Source: CAYXWM01 sp964468805
GTDB lineage: Bacteria; Bacillota; Clostridia; Lachnospirales; WRBF01
Length of the DNA stretch: 26,683 nucleotides
Reading direction: 5' to 3'
Assembly: GCA_964468805.1 (NCBI GenBank)
Contig: CAYXWM010000043.1
Span: 1 to 26,683, forward strand
Part shown: positions 1-7,157 of the stretch, one piece after another
Position numbering within the stretch: the first letter of the stretch is position 1
Layout of the letters: every line of letters starts with the position of its first letter
Made by a program: the position numbers and the translations under genes
Notes under the pieces: model-generated
What the model was told of the DNA's origin: nothing
The model's database searches: none
Seen by the model: only the letters and a program-made list of their open reading frames with translations

Positions 1-1070
1 TTAAGGGAACCGTTATACAGGTTTCCAACGGCGAAGTTTCTGTAAATCTCGGCTATAAATCCGACGGTGTAATCCCAAGATCGGAATTTTCCGACGACAA
101 TTCCATAGACCCGGCTAACCAAGTAAAACCCGGCGACGAAATCGAGGTTTTTGTTGTACGCGTAAATGATGGCGAAGGTAACGTTACCTTGTCCAAAAAG
201 AAAGTTGATGCCAACAAAAACATGAGCGAACTTGAAGCTGCGTTTACCGAGCAAAGGGTTGTTTCCGGTAAAATTATAGATATTGTTAAGGGCGGATTGA
301 TAGCCTTAATCAATGAAGTAAGAGTTTTTGTTCCTTCATCACAAATTTCCAACAGATTCGTGGAAGATTTGACTCAATTTAAAGGTCAAACCCTTAACTT
401 CAACATTATCGATTTTGACAAAGACCGCCGCAGAATAGTTGCCGGCCGCAAAGCTCTTTCTACTCAAGAACTGAACGAAAAACGCGAAAAAGTCTTTGCA
501 GAATTAAAAGAAGGTCAAACCGTTGAAGGCGTAGTTACAAGAATCGTTGATTTCGGTGCCTTTGTTGACATCGGCGGCGTAGACGGATTAATCCATATTT
601 CCGAGCTTTCCTGGGGCAGAGTAAGCAAAGTTACCGATGTACTTTCCATCGGTAACAAAGTTACGGCTACTGTTCTTGCAGTAAACCCGGAAAAAGGCAA
701 AATCTCCCTTTCTTTACGTTCCGTTGAAAATGACCCCTGGGCAAATATCAACGAAAGATTCCCGGTAGGAAAAGTTGTTACCGGAAAAGTAGTAAGAATG
801 GTACCTTTCGGTGCTTTCATCGAACTTGCAGACGGTTTGGACGGACTTATGCATATTTCTCAAATCTCCGACAAACATATAGAAAAGCCGGAAGATGTGC
901 TTTCTGTGGGCGAAACCGTCGAAGTTGCCGTAACAGCCATAGACCCCGAAAGCAAACGCATCAGTCTTTCCAAAAAAGCTGTTAAAGCAGAAGCTGAAGC
1001 TGAAGCTGCGGTAGAAGCCGCCGCTCCTGCCGAAGAAACACCGGAAAACAACGAAGCTACTCCGGAATAA
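1..1070 (+). CDS. rpsA: 30S ribosomal protein S1, 3' part (5' end outside window)
   Basis: The reading frame is open from base 3 through the left edge, so only the C-terminal part of the protein is present. Four S1 (OB-fold) RNA-binding domains can be seen, at about bases 3-190, 255-465, 510-720 and 765-975. The last two carry the classic pattern G-x-V-x-x-I-V-D-F-G-A-F-V-D followed by GLIHISEL, and its variant with GLMHISQI. The tail is an Ala/Glu-rich low-complexity segment ending at base 1070. S1 proteins bind mRNA on the small ribosomal subunit and help initiation. In many Clostridia the S1 repeats are fused to IspH (HMBPP reductase); the N-terminus is missing here, so a fusion can neither be shown nor excluded. 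secG follows 21 bases downstream. Family assignment is secure; role by homology. Confidence 0.93.
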   Translation, partial: KGTVIQVSNGEVSVNLGYKSDGVIPRSEFSDDNSIDPANQVKPGDEIEVFVVRVNDGEGNVTLSKKKVDANKNMSELEAAFTEQRVVSGKIIDIVKGGLIALINEVRVFVPSSQISNRFVEDLTQFKGQTLNFNIIDFDKDRRRIVAGRKALSTQELNEKREKVFAELKEGQTVEGVVTRIVDFGAFVDIGGVDGLIHISELSWGRVSKVTDVLSIGNKVTATVLAVNPEKGKISLSLRSVENDPWANINERFPVGKVVTGKVVRMVPFGAFIELADGLDGLMHISQISDKHIEKPEDVLSVGETVEVAVTAIDPESKRISLSKKAVKAEAEAEAAVEAAAPAEETPENNEATPE

Positions 1071-1091
1071 TCGAAAACATAAGGAGTTACA

Positions 1092-1334
1092 ATGAGCATA
1101 TTATTTATCATTTTATCCTCGGTTTACATTGTAGGTTGCCTGGTTCTGATAAGTATGATTTTAATGCAAAAGAAACGTTCAGCAGGGCTGGGTGGTATGA
1201 CCGGCATGGGAGCTTCTCAAAATTATTGGGACAAAAATAAAGGCCGCTCCTTTGAAGGTAAACTTGAAAAATTTACCAAAGTCGGTGGGTTTTTCTTGTT
1301 TGTATTAACCTTGGTACTTTGTGTTGTAAGATAG
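1092..1334 (+). CDS. secG: Preprotein translocase subunit SecG
   Basis: An 80-residue protein with two hydrophobic segments, about residues 3-24 and 64-79, separated by a polar loop. The loop has the SecG signature: MQKKRSAGLGGMTGMG followed by YWDKNKGRSFEGKLEKFTKV. SecG is the small accessory subunit of the SecYEG channel and helps SecA-driven export across the cytoplasmic membrane. Length is normal for Firmicutes (about 75-80 aa). A clear AAGGAG lies 7 bases before the ATG. The gene sits close behind rpsA; in many Firmicutes secG is followed directly by rnr, and rnr is indeed the second gene downstream, with a manganese catalase gene in between. Confidence 0.93.
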   Translation: MSILFIILSSVYIVGCLVLISMILMQKKRSAGLGGMTGMGASQNYWDKNKGRSFEGKLEKFTKVGGFFLFVLTLVLCVVR

Positions 1335-1387
1335 TTGTAAAGAGCCGATGGGCGTATAAAGAATTTCAATAGTATTATACTAATTTC

Positions 1388-1440
1388 AATGAACAAAAAA
1401 TTATGTCAATCAATTATTGTTTGGCATAATTTTGTTCATT
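1388..1440. other. Long hairpin downstream of secG
   Basis: An imperfect inverted repeat starts AATGAACAAAAAATTATG and ends CATAATTTTGTTCATT, with an inner extension GTCAA/TTGGC (one G-U pair) and an 11-nt loop. A two-base bulge interrupts the stem. There is no T-run immediately after it on the plus strand, so it is not a textbook intrinsic terminator, but it sits where rpsA-secG transcription would be expected to end. Confidence 0.5.
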
Positions 1441-1443
1441 AAA

Positions 1444-1514
1444 ACTAATCCGTTTACCGGCATATTTGCTATGTGATTTAAACATGGATGAGCATTGCTC
1501 TGAGTAGGATTAGT
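1444..1514 (+). promoter_or_regulatory. Structured 5' leader of the manganese catalase gene, three-way-junction-like
   Basis: ACTAATCC (1444-1451) pairs perfectly with GGATTAGT (1507-1514) and encloses two more helices: GTTTA/TAAAC (1452-1456 with 1479-1483, containing an inner GCATA/TATGT stem) and GAGC/GCTC (1490-1493 with 1497-1500). The outer helix ends about 10 bases before the GAAAGGAG ribosome binding site. The fold is read from complementarity only. I do not recognise it as a known riboswitch class. Confidence 0.4.
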
Positions 1515-1539
1515 CAATACTGTTGAAAGGAGCTTTCAT

Positions 1540-2205
1540 ATGTTCAAGCATGACAAGAAACTTATGCATGCCGTACGTATTGAAAAAGCCAATCCCCAAT
1601 ACGCTGCTTTGCTTCAAGAACAACTGGGCGGTGCCAACGGCGAGCTGAAGGCAGCGCTTCAATATATGTCACAAAGTTTCAGAATCAAGGACGAAACCAT
1701 AAAAGACCTTTTTATGGACATAGCCTCGGAAGAATTAAGCCATATGGAAATAGTTGCTACGACTATCCATATACTTAACGGTCATGACGTGGACTATACC
1801 CAAACAGAAGCAGGCGAAATTCAAAGCCATGTTCTCTTGGGTCTTAGCCCCGGATTAATAAACGCTTCCGGCTATTCTTGGACAGCGGACTATGTTACCG
1901 TTACCGGTGATTTGTGTGCCGATTTGCTGTCAAATATTGCATCGGAACAACGCGCAAAAGTTGTTTACGAATATCTCTACCGCCAAATAAACGACAAGTT
2001 CGTAAGGGACACCATTGATTTCTTGCTCAACAGAGAAGAAGCTCATAATGCCCTGTTCAGAGAAGCCTTTAATAAGGTTGCCGATACCGGCTCCAACAGA
2101 GACTTTGGCGTTACCGAAGACTCTCGCTTGTACTTCAACCTTTCCAATCCTTCTCCGGACCGCGATCTTAAAGACACTAAAGTCAAAGCCGGTAGTTTTA
2201 AATAA
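1540..2205 (+). CDS. Manganese catalase family protein (CotJC-like ferritin-like fold)
   Basis: A 221-residue four-helix ferritin-like protein. Candidate dimanganese ligands lie in helical motifs: Glu35 in GELKAALQYM, Glu65 and His68 in SEELSHME, Glu136 or Glu144 in the SEQRAKVVYEYL helix, and Glu167/His169 in NREEAHN. Manganese catalases dismutate hydrogen peroxide without haem; the short clade includes the spore-coat protein CotJC. The protein is shorter than the about 266-residue Lactobacillus enzyme, which fits the CotJC-type clade. The start is fixed by GAAAGGAG before the ATG. The gene has its own structured leader and its own strong terminator, so it is a monocistronic unit inserted between secG and rnr. 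Activity and a spore location are inferred from family only. Confidence 0.87.
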   Translation: MFKHDKKLMHAVRIEKANPQYAALLQEQLGGANGELKAALQYMSQSFRIKDETIKDLFMDIASEELSHMEIVATTIHILNGHDVDYTQTEAGEIQSHVLLGLSPGLINASGYSWTADYVTVTGDLCADLLSNIASEQRAKVVYEYLYRQINDKFVRDTIDFLLNREEAHNALFREAFNKVADTGSNRDFGVTEDSRLYFNLSNPSPDRDLKDTKVKAGSFK

Positions 2206-2212
2206 TAACATG

Positions 2213-2250
2213 GGGGAAAACTTTCGAGAGTTTTCCCCTGTTTGTATTTA
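2213..2250 (+). terminator. Intrinsic terminator of the manganese catalase gene
   Basis: A perfect 10-bp stem, GGGGAAAACT (2213-2222) with AGTTTTCCCC (2229-2238), has a 6-nt loop and a T-rich tail. It begins 8 bases after the stop codon. Confidence 0.9.
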
Positions 2251-2339
2251 TTACTTTAATTGCATAATTTTCGGAAAGAGTAGTTTGAGGCAAAAACCTC
2301 TTTTCGCTGTTGGTAATAAGATTTTAACTTTAATTTATA

Positions 2340-2435
2340 CAAATTTCATATAAGATGAAGGACAAAAATAATCGTTTTTTCCTTAAACCGTTGGAAAAAA
2401 TCAATTATTTTTGTCCTCTGTTTAAAATGGAATCA
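2340..2435 (-). repeat. Palindromic interspersed repeat, copy A
   Basis: This copy is nearly identical to the reverse complement of copy B at 13395-13490 and clearly related to copy C at 17535-17625. The whole element is an imperfect inverted repeat: the arms read GGACAAAAATAATCG and CAATTATTTTTGTCC around a centre of TTTTTTCC...GGAAAAAA. TTATA flanks it on both sides (2335-2339 and 2436-2440), a possible 5-bp target duplication. It ends five bases before the GGAG of rnr. Confidence 0.8.
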
Positions 2436-2450
2436 TTATAGGAGTGAAAA

Positions 2451-4481
2451 ATGGATTTAACAAATATAGAAGCAGATAAACTTGCCGAGTTGCAGTCGGA
2501 AGGCAAGATAATGGTAACAAAGAAAGGCAAAATTGTAACGCCCGAAGAAATGGGCTTGGTTGTGGGCAAATTCCACGGCACCCAAAGGGGTTTCGGTTTT
2601 GTTTCCACATCCAAAACGACAGACTCGGATATTTTCATACCCCGTGCTTACGTTAATACTGCCATGCACGGAGATACGGTTTTATGTTGCATAACCAAGG
2701 GCAGCGAAGGAAAAAATCGTTGCGAAGGCGAAATATTCCGTGTAATAAGACGTGCCGCAACGACTATGGTAGGCTGTTATTACAGAGTGGGCAAACGTGG
2801 ATTTGTTTTGGCAGATAACAATAAAATCGACAAGGAAATAGTGGTACGCAAAAAGGATACCATGGGTGCCGTGGCAGGTCATAAAGTTGTGGTTAAAATC
2901 ACAAAATTTGGCGAGGACTTTCTTGAGGGTAAAATTGTGGAGATTTTGGGGCATATTAACGACCCCGGAGTGGATATTTTAAGCATAATCCGCCAACACA
3001 ACATACCCGTGGATTTTCCCAAGGAAGTAATGAACGAAACAGAAGATATTCCTGATGAGGTTAAGCCGGAGGATATTCAAAACCGAGTTGACCTTAGGCA
3101 ATTAACAATGGTCACCATAGATTGTATAGATTCCAAGGACTTGGACGATGCTGTTTCCCTGGAAATATTGGATAACGGCAACTTTAAGCTGGGCGTGCAT
3201 ATAGCCGATGTTACTCATTATGTGAAGCACAACAGTCCCTTGGACAAAGAGGCGTTAAAAAGAGGCACTTCCGTTTATTTGGTTGACAGGGTTATTCCCA
3301 TGCTACCACATAAGCTGTCCAACGGTATATGCTCACTTAATCCACAAGTTGACAGGTTGGCTTTAAGTTGTATTATGGAAATCGATGCCTCCGGAAATGT
3401 GGTTGATCATGAAATTTGCGAATCCGTAATTAACGTTAACGAACGTATGACTTACGAGGTTGTTGCCGATTTGCTCACCAATGAAAACTCTGAATATCAT
3501 TCCCAATATGCTGATTTTCTGACCTTATTCAAGAACATGGAAAGATTATGCGATATATTGCGGGAAAAACGCATAACCCGAGGAGCAATAGAATTTGATT
3601 TTCCGGAATCTCTAATAACGGTGGACAAAGACGGCAAACCAACTAATATAGAAATTCGCAGCCGTAATATAGCTACCGGTATTATAGAGGAGTTTATGCT
3701 TGCCTGTAACGAAACCGTGGCGGAACATTATTTTTGGCTGGAGTTGCCTTTTGTATACCGTACTCATGAGGAACCGGATCAAGAAAAGATGCAGAAGTTG
3801 GCTATCTTCGTTAATAATCACGGTTATACCATGAAGGGTCACGGGAGAAATCCCCGTTCCATTCAGGCTTTATTGTCAAAGATAGAAAGCACGCCGGAGG
3901 AAACGGTAATAAGCCGGGTAGTCCTTCGCAGTATGAAACAGGCACGATATTCTGAGCAAAACATCGGTCATTTCGGCTTGGCGGCAAAGCATTACTGTCA
4001 TTTTACCTCGCCTATAAGACGTTATCCCGATTTGCAAATACACAGAATTATTAAAGGGCATATTAACAGAACTTTAAGTGATTCTTATATAAATTATCTG
4101 AAAGACAAAATAGAGGATATAGCCAAACAATGTTCCGTAACCGAGCGAAAGGCAGTGGATTGCGAACGTGAGGTTGAGTCCTTGAAGAAAGCCCAATACA
4201 TGGAAGATAAGGTAGGTTGTGTTTTTACCGGCATAATTACCGGCATAACTCAACGCGGAATTTACGTGGAGTTGCCCAATACAGTAGAGGGTATGGTTTC
4301 CGTGTCTACTTTGGAGGGTGATTATACCTTTGACGAACGTTCAATGAAATTAATCGGGCCGAAAACCTACAGTTTCGGTGATAAAGTAGAAGTTGAGCTG
4401 GTAAGGGTAAGTATTGCAAATATGAATATTGATTTTGAGTTTACCGAAAATAATGAAGACAAAAGCAGCCTTGAGGAGTAA
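2451..4481 (+). CDS. rnr: Ribonuclease R (3'-5' exoribonuclease, RNB family)
   Basis: A 676-residue RNase II/R-type enzyme. Order of parts: a short N-terminus with GKIMVTKKGKIV (about 19-30), cold-shock OB folds (about 38-180, including GFGFV), the RNB catalytic domain (about 205-540), and an S1 domain (about 585-665). The catalytic Asp cluster IDCIDSKDLDDAV lies near residues 222-234, and FTSPIRRYPDLQIHR near 515. It degrades structured RNA processively and takes part in RNA quality control with SmpB/tmRNA in many bacteria; no smpB is seen downstream. It is shorter than many RNase R proteins because the usual N-terminal helix-turn-helix region is missing; an in-frame TGA just upstream of the ATG excludes a longer start. 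GGAG lies 6 bases before the start. Palindromic repeat copy A abuts the 5' end. Confidence 0.93.
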   Translation: MDLTNIEADKLAELQSEGKIMVTKKGKIVTPEEMGLVVGKFHGTQRGFGFVSTSKTTDSDIFIPRAYVNTAMHGDTVLCCITKGSEGKNRCEGEIFRVIRRAATTMVGCYYRVGKRGFVLADNNKIDKEIVVRKKDTMGAVAGHKVVVKITKFGEDFLEGKIVEILGHINDPGVDILSIIRQHNIPVDFPKEVMNETEDIPDEVKPEDIQNRVDLRQLTMVTIDCIDSKDLDDAVSLEILDNGNFKLGVHIADVTHYVKHNSPLDKEALKRGTSVYLVDRVIPMLPHKLSNGICSLNPQVDRLALSCIMEIDASGNVVDHEICESVINVNERMTYEVVADLLTNENSEYHSQYADFLTLFKNMERLCDILREKRITRGAIEFDFPESLITVDKDGKPTNIEIRSRNIATGIIEEFMLACNETVAEHYFWLELPFVYRTHEEPDQEKMQKLAIFVNNHGYTMKGHGRNPRSIQALLSKIESTPEETVISRVVLRSMKQARYSEQNIGHFGLAAKHYCHFTSPIRRYPDLQIHRIIKGHINRTLSDSYINYLKDKIEDIAKQCSVTERKAVDCEREVESLKKAQYMEDKVGCVFTGIITGITQRGIYVELPNTVEGMVSVSTLEGDYTFDERSMKLIGPKTYSFGDKVEVELVRVSIANMNIDFEFTENNEDKSSLEE

Positions 4482-4505
4482 AAGTACCTCAAGGCTGCTT
4501 TTTTA
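4461..4505 (+). terminator. Intrinsic terminator overlapping the rnr stop codon
   Basis: A perfect 16-bp stem (4461-4476 with 4487-4502; core GCAGCCTTGAGG/CCTCAAGGCTGC) runs into a T-tract. The rnr TAA (4479-4481) lies in its 10-nt loop, so the last codons of rnr form the 5' arm. Confidence 0.92.
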
Positions 4506-4512
4506 AAATTAA

Positions 4513-4554
4513 GGGAGAAAACCTTTTTCATGCAGCAAAAAAAGGTTTTCTCCC
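4513..4554 (-). terminator. Terminator-like hairpin for the convergent glycosyltransferase gene
   Basis: A perfect 16-bp stem, GGGAGAAAACCTTTTT (4513-4528) with its complement at 4539-4554. On the minus strand it is followed by a T-rich stretch. It lies 59 bases past the end of the minus-strand gene. Confidence 0.75.
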
Positions 4555-4613
4555 TCAAGATTCCTCTTTCCCAAAAACAGAAAAAGGTTATTTAAATTAC
4601 AATTTTACAAAGG

Positions 4614-6572
4614 TTAGACTTTTGCCAAAGTTTCTTTGAAATTGTCTATCATTAGCATTACTACGTCCTTCATTTGCTCGCAACTTTTGAATGCTTTACG
4701 CAGGTTTTGTACATACAGCAGCCCGTCTCCTTCGGAAAGGTAGGCTCTTGCAAGGGCGATAAAGTATCCGAAACGGTGTATCTGTGGAATTACGCTTATA
4801 TTCTCCTCGTCTAAGTTTTCCAAGTTATATAAAGTGCTAACGTAGAGGATAAGTTTTTCCGTAAATTTATAAGAGAGAGCAAGTCGGTAGTTTTTATCAA
4901 GGTTGTTCATTGTAAGTATAGCTTTTTCGTAGGCGGTTACAAGCCAATACAAGCATTTTAATGAATCGTTAAAGCTTTTGGGTTCGGGATAAAGCAGTAT
5001 ATATTCAGCAAAATCCGGATGTGTGGCGGAGATGGTGAGCAGTTGAGCGTCTACCTCCTCTTTGCTGAAATTTAAGGCAAATGGAGTAATGTCTCGCTTA
5101 TATTTAACTGTCCAGTAGATAACGTCAGTGTAAAAGCTCTTTGGTTCGCTGAGATTATGGAGGTTCTCGGCAAAGTTATCCAAGAGGATAAAAAATTCTT
5201 CGTTATTTCCTTCCATGGACGTTAATTTAAAAAACAGTAACATTTCATTGGCATCCGAGGATTTTACAGCCTTGAAAGCATGTGCAATGGCTTTCCTATC
5301 AAGGATTTTTTCTGTATATTCCTTTGAAAGAAACTCCAGAAACATCTCTCTTCTAGCCGGTAAGGAAGAAAGCTGAAGATAGAAGTCGCAGAGTCTGTTA
5401 TATAGATTGCTTCTTCGGGCAACCGTAAAGGCGTCTTCCAACCATACCTTAAAATCATCATCGTTCAGGTCTGAAAAATCAATCTTTTTCATTAAATCAA
5501 AGGCCTTATCGTTTTTGCCCAATGCGGCATAACAAGTAAAGGCATTTTTCATATGTTCAAGCCAATTGGTATGGTTTGCAAATTGACAGACAGATGCTAT
5601 GCTGTCAGAGGTATCTATGGTTCCTTTCACATATCGGTCATACAGAACGAAATAGTTTTCCATAGCATCCAAGGCAGGCTCTATGTTTTTTAAATTAAGG
5701 TTGGCATAGCTTTTGTAGACCAGCATGTCCAAGTCAAGAGTGGTTTTGGGAACCTTTCTTGCTTTAAAATATTCGTTTGTAAGGTCCACAGCATCTTGAT
5801 ACCTGTTATTGTTAATAAGATACTTTGCCATACGTGTATGCATACCGGCATAAAAGAAGTTTTGTGGATCATCTTTTATGAGTGCCATGCCCTCTTGTAA
5901 GTATCTATATAAATCTTCAGGTTCGCAAACATCGCAAATATGGAGTATGGAGCGAGTTTTATCGGGCATCTCGTTGTATTCTTTAAGCAAAAGCTCCATG
6001 TTTCTGTTTTGCTTCAGCTTTCTTTCTTCCGGATCTTTGTAGGCATAGCCGTAATGAAGCACAATCAAATCCAGATTTTTTACGGGTACTACGCGTAACA
6101 GGGCTTCGTGGACTATACCTTTAAAGCGAACTATAGGCAAACGTTTGCTTAAACGCACCCCTCTTATATCCTGATACATTTCGTGGCTTGGGTCTACAAA
6201 GCTGCGAATTATGTACGTTGCTGAATTATATTGTTTATGTTCCTTGGAATTAAAAAACTTGACCAGATTTTTTACATCTTGGAAATATTCATCGGCATCC
6301 AAGAACATATACCATTCGCCTTTTGCACGGTCTAGGGTAGAGTTTCTGGCGGCGGAGAAATCACCGCACCATTCAAAGTGATACACGTTATCGGTATATT
6401 CTTTGGCTATTTCCACTGTTCTGTCTGTAGAGCCGGTATCTGCAATAATAAGTTCGCAGTTTATTTGTTTCATTAAAGGTTGCAGAGCTTCAAGACAGTT
6501 TTTTAAATGCTTCTCTTCATTTTTAACAATCATGCCTATTGAAAGTTTGATATTCGAAGGTTTTTGTTTCAT
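4614..6572 (-). CDS. Family 2 glycosyltransferase with long helical-repeat (TPR-like) C-terminus
   Basis: A 652-residue protein. The first 220 residues or so are a GT-A glycosyltransferase domain: SIGMIVKNEEKHL at the start, DTGSTD at 45-50 (nucleotide-sugar binding), DFSAARN at 71-77, and the metal-binding DADEY at 92-96. The rest is Leu/Tyr-rich alpha-helical sequence with a TPR-like rhythm and no membrane segment. Similar GT2-TPR proteins in Firmicutes include the SunS type that glycosylates peptides, and others that act on cell-surface polymers. The donor and acceptor cannot be read from the sequence. ATG with GAAAGGAA upstream. It is a single-gene unit with its own promoter (6671-6699) and terminator. 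Confidence 0.85.
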   Translation of the reverse strand: MKQKPSNIKLSIGMIVKNEEKHLKNCLEALQPLMKQINCELIIADTGSTDRTVEIAKEYTDNVYHFEWCGDFSAARNSTLDRAKGEWYMFLDADEYFQDVKNLVKFFNSKEHKQYNSATYIIRSFVDPSHEMYQDIRGVRLSKRLPIVRFKGIVHEALLRVVPVKNLDLIVLHYGYAYKDPEERKLKQNRNMELLLKEYNEMPDKTRSILHICDVCEPEDLYRYLQEGMALIKDDPQNFFYAGMHTRMAKYLINNNRYQDAVDLTNEYFKARKVPKTTLDLDMLVYKSYANLNLKNIEPALDAMENYFVLYDRYVKGTIDTSDSIASVCQFANHTNWLEHMKNAFTCYAALGKNDKAFDLMKKIDFSDLNDDDFKVWLEDAFTVARRSNLYNRLCDFYLQLSSLPARREMFLEFLSKEYTEKILDRKAIAHAFKAVKSSDANEMLLFFKLTSMEGNNEEFFILLDNFAENLHNLSEPKSFYTDVIYWTVKYKRDITPFALNFSKEEVDAQLLTISATHPDFAEYILLYPEPKSFNDSLKCLYWLVTAYEKAILTMNNLDKNYRLALSYKFTEKLILYVSTLYNLENLDEENISVIPQIHRFGYFIALARAYLSEGDGLLYVQNLRKAFKSCEQMKDVVMLMIDNFKETLAKV

Positions 6573-6670
6573 AATATATTCCTTTCAAATGAGGATTTAT
6601 ATTTATTTATCTGAGTATCCGGAATATACGTAAAATGCATATTTTCGGAAATATTTATTTCGGTAGTTCG

Positions 6671-6699
6671 AGTATATTCTCTGACGTTATAAATGTCAA
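6671..6699 (-). promoter_or_regulatory. Sigma-A type promoter for the glycosyltransferase gene
   Basis: On the minus strand TTGACA (6694-6699) and TATACT (6671-6676) are separated by exactly 17 bases. The implied transcript start is about 90 bases before the ATG. Confidence 0.75.
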
Positions 6700-6945
6700 G
6701 TTATGTGGATTGTAAAGAATTATACAAAATGCGTCAAACGATGGGCTATGTGGGACTGATTCGGTTGTTTCCGGGTAGAATCCCAAAACTCGTCCTTTTA
6801 GCCTTTACTGTATGTCAACTTTTTTGCCGGGACAGTCTCTAAATACGGTTAAAACAAATATTATATTATAGACTGAAAGTGCAGGAATTTAATTCTATAT
6901 ATAATGCCGGTTATTTTTGTTTGTATAGAAAAAACATCAAATGTG

Positions 6946-6972
6946 AGCGACCGGTCCGGTTGCTGCTTTTTT
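6946..6972 (+). terminator. Terminator-like hairpin inside the intergenic region
   Basis: AGCGACC (6946-6952) pairs with GGTTGCT (6958-6964; one G-U), followed by GC and six T. No annotated gene ends here, so it may end a small RNA or an attenuated leader. Confidence 0.5.
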
Positions 6973-7043
6973 CGCAAAACAGATAGGTGCCAACGTCTGT
7001 GAAGGAAAGCGTTTTTTCTGTAAATTCGGCAAGAACCGGTATA

Positions 7044-7133
7044 TAGCGGTTTAAATATGTAATATTAAACCGCTACCGTTGCAAAAATATAGAATTTAAT
7101 GCAGACCGCCGCAAAGTCACGGTATGTCTGCGG
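7044..7133 (+). promoter_or_regulatory. Structured leader of the peptidoglycan-binding gene
   Basis: TAGCGGTTTAA (7044-7054) pairs perfectly with TTAAACCGCTA (7065-7075). A second helix GCAGAC/GTCTGC (7101-7106 with 7126-7131) encloses GCAAAGTCACGG. That loop string resembles one half of the c-di-GMP-I (GEMM) aptamer core, but the rest of the GEMM fold is not evident. The ribosome binding site AAGGGGG follows at 7142-7148. Confidence 0.3.
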
Positions 7134-7157
7134 AACAGGTTAAGGGGGCTTTGATAT

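Larger units (their letters stand above)
6573..7157. other. 585-nt intergenic region between divergent genes
   Basis: No convincing protein gene is seen. From left to right it holds the leader and promoter of the minus-strand glycosyltransferase gene (to 6699), a stretch with short complementarities such as TGGGA/TCCCA around 6748-6785, a terminator-like hairpin on the plus strand (6946-6972), and the structured leader of the plus-strand peptidoglycan-binding gene (7044-7133). Confidence 0.6.

Noticed and set aside
515..1111. Minus-strand open frames across rpsA
   Set aside because: Shadow frames opposite strongly conserved S1 repeats; no ribosome binding site or family resemblance.
2288..2306. 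GAGG/CCTC mini-hairpin followed by TTTT as a second catalase terminator
   Set aside because: Only 4 bp, and a strong terminator already lies at 2213-2250.
1930..2353. Overlapping frames on both strands across the 3' end of the manganese catalase gene
   Set aside because: They overlap a confident gene, run through its terminator and the repeat, and look like no known protein.
7040..7140. Firm annotation as a c-di-GMP-I riboswitch
   Set aside because: Only one stretch resembles the aptamer; the second GCAAA and the P1/P3 helices could not be laid out. Kept as a hypothesis only.
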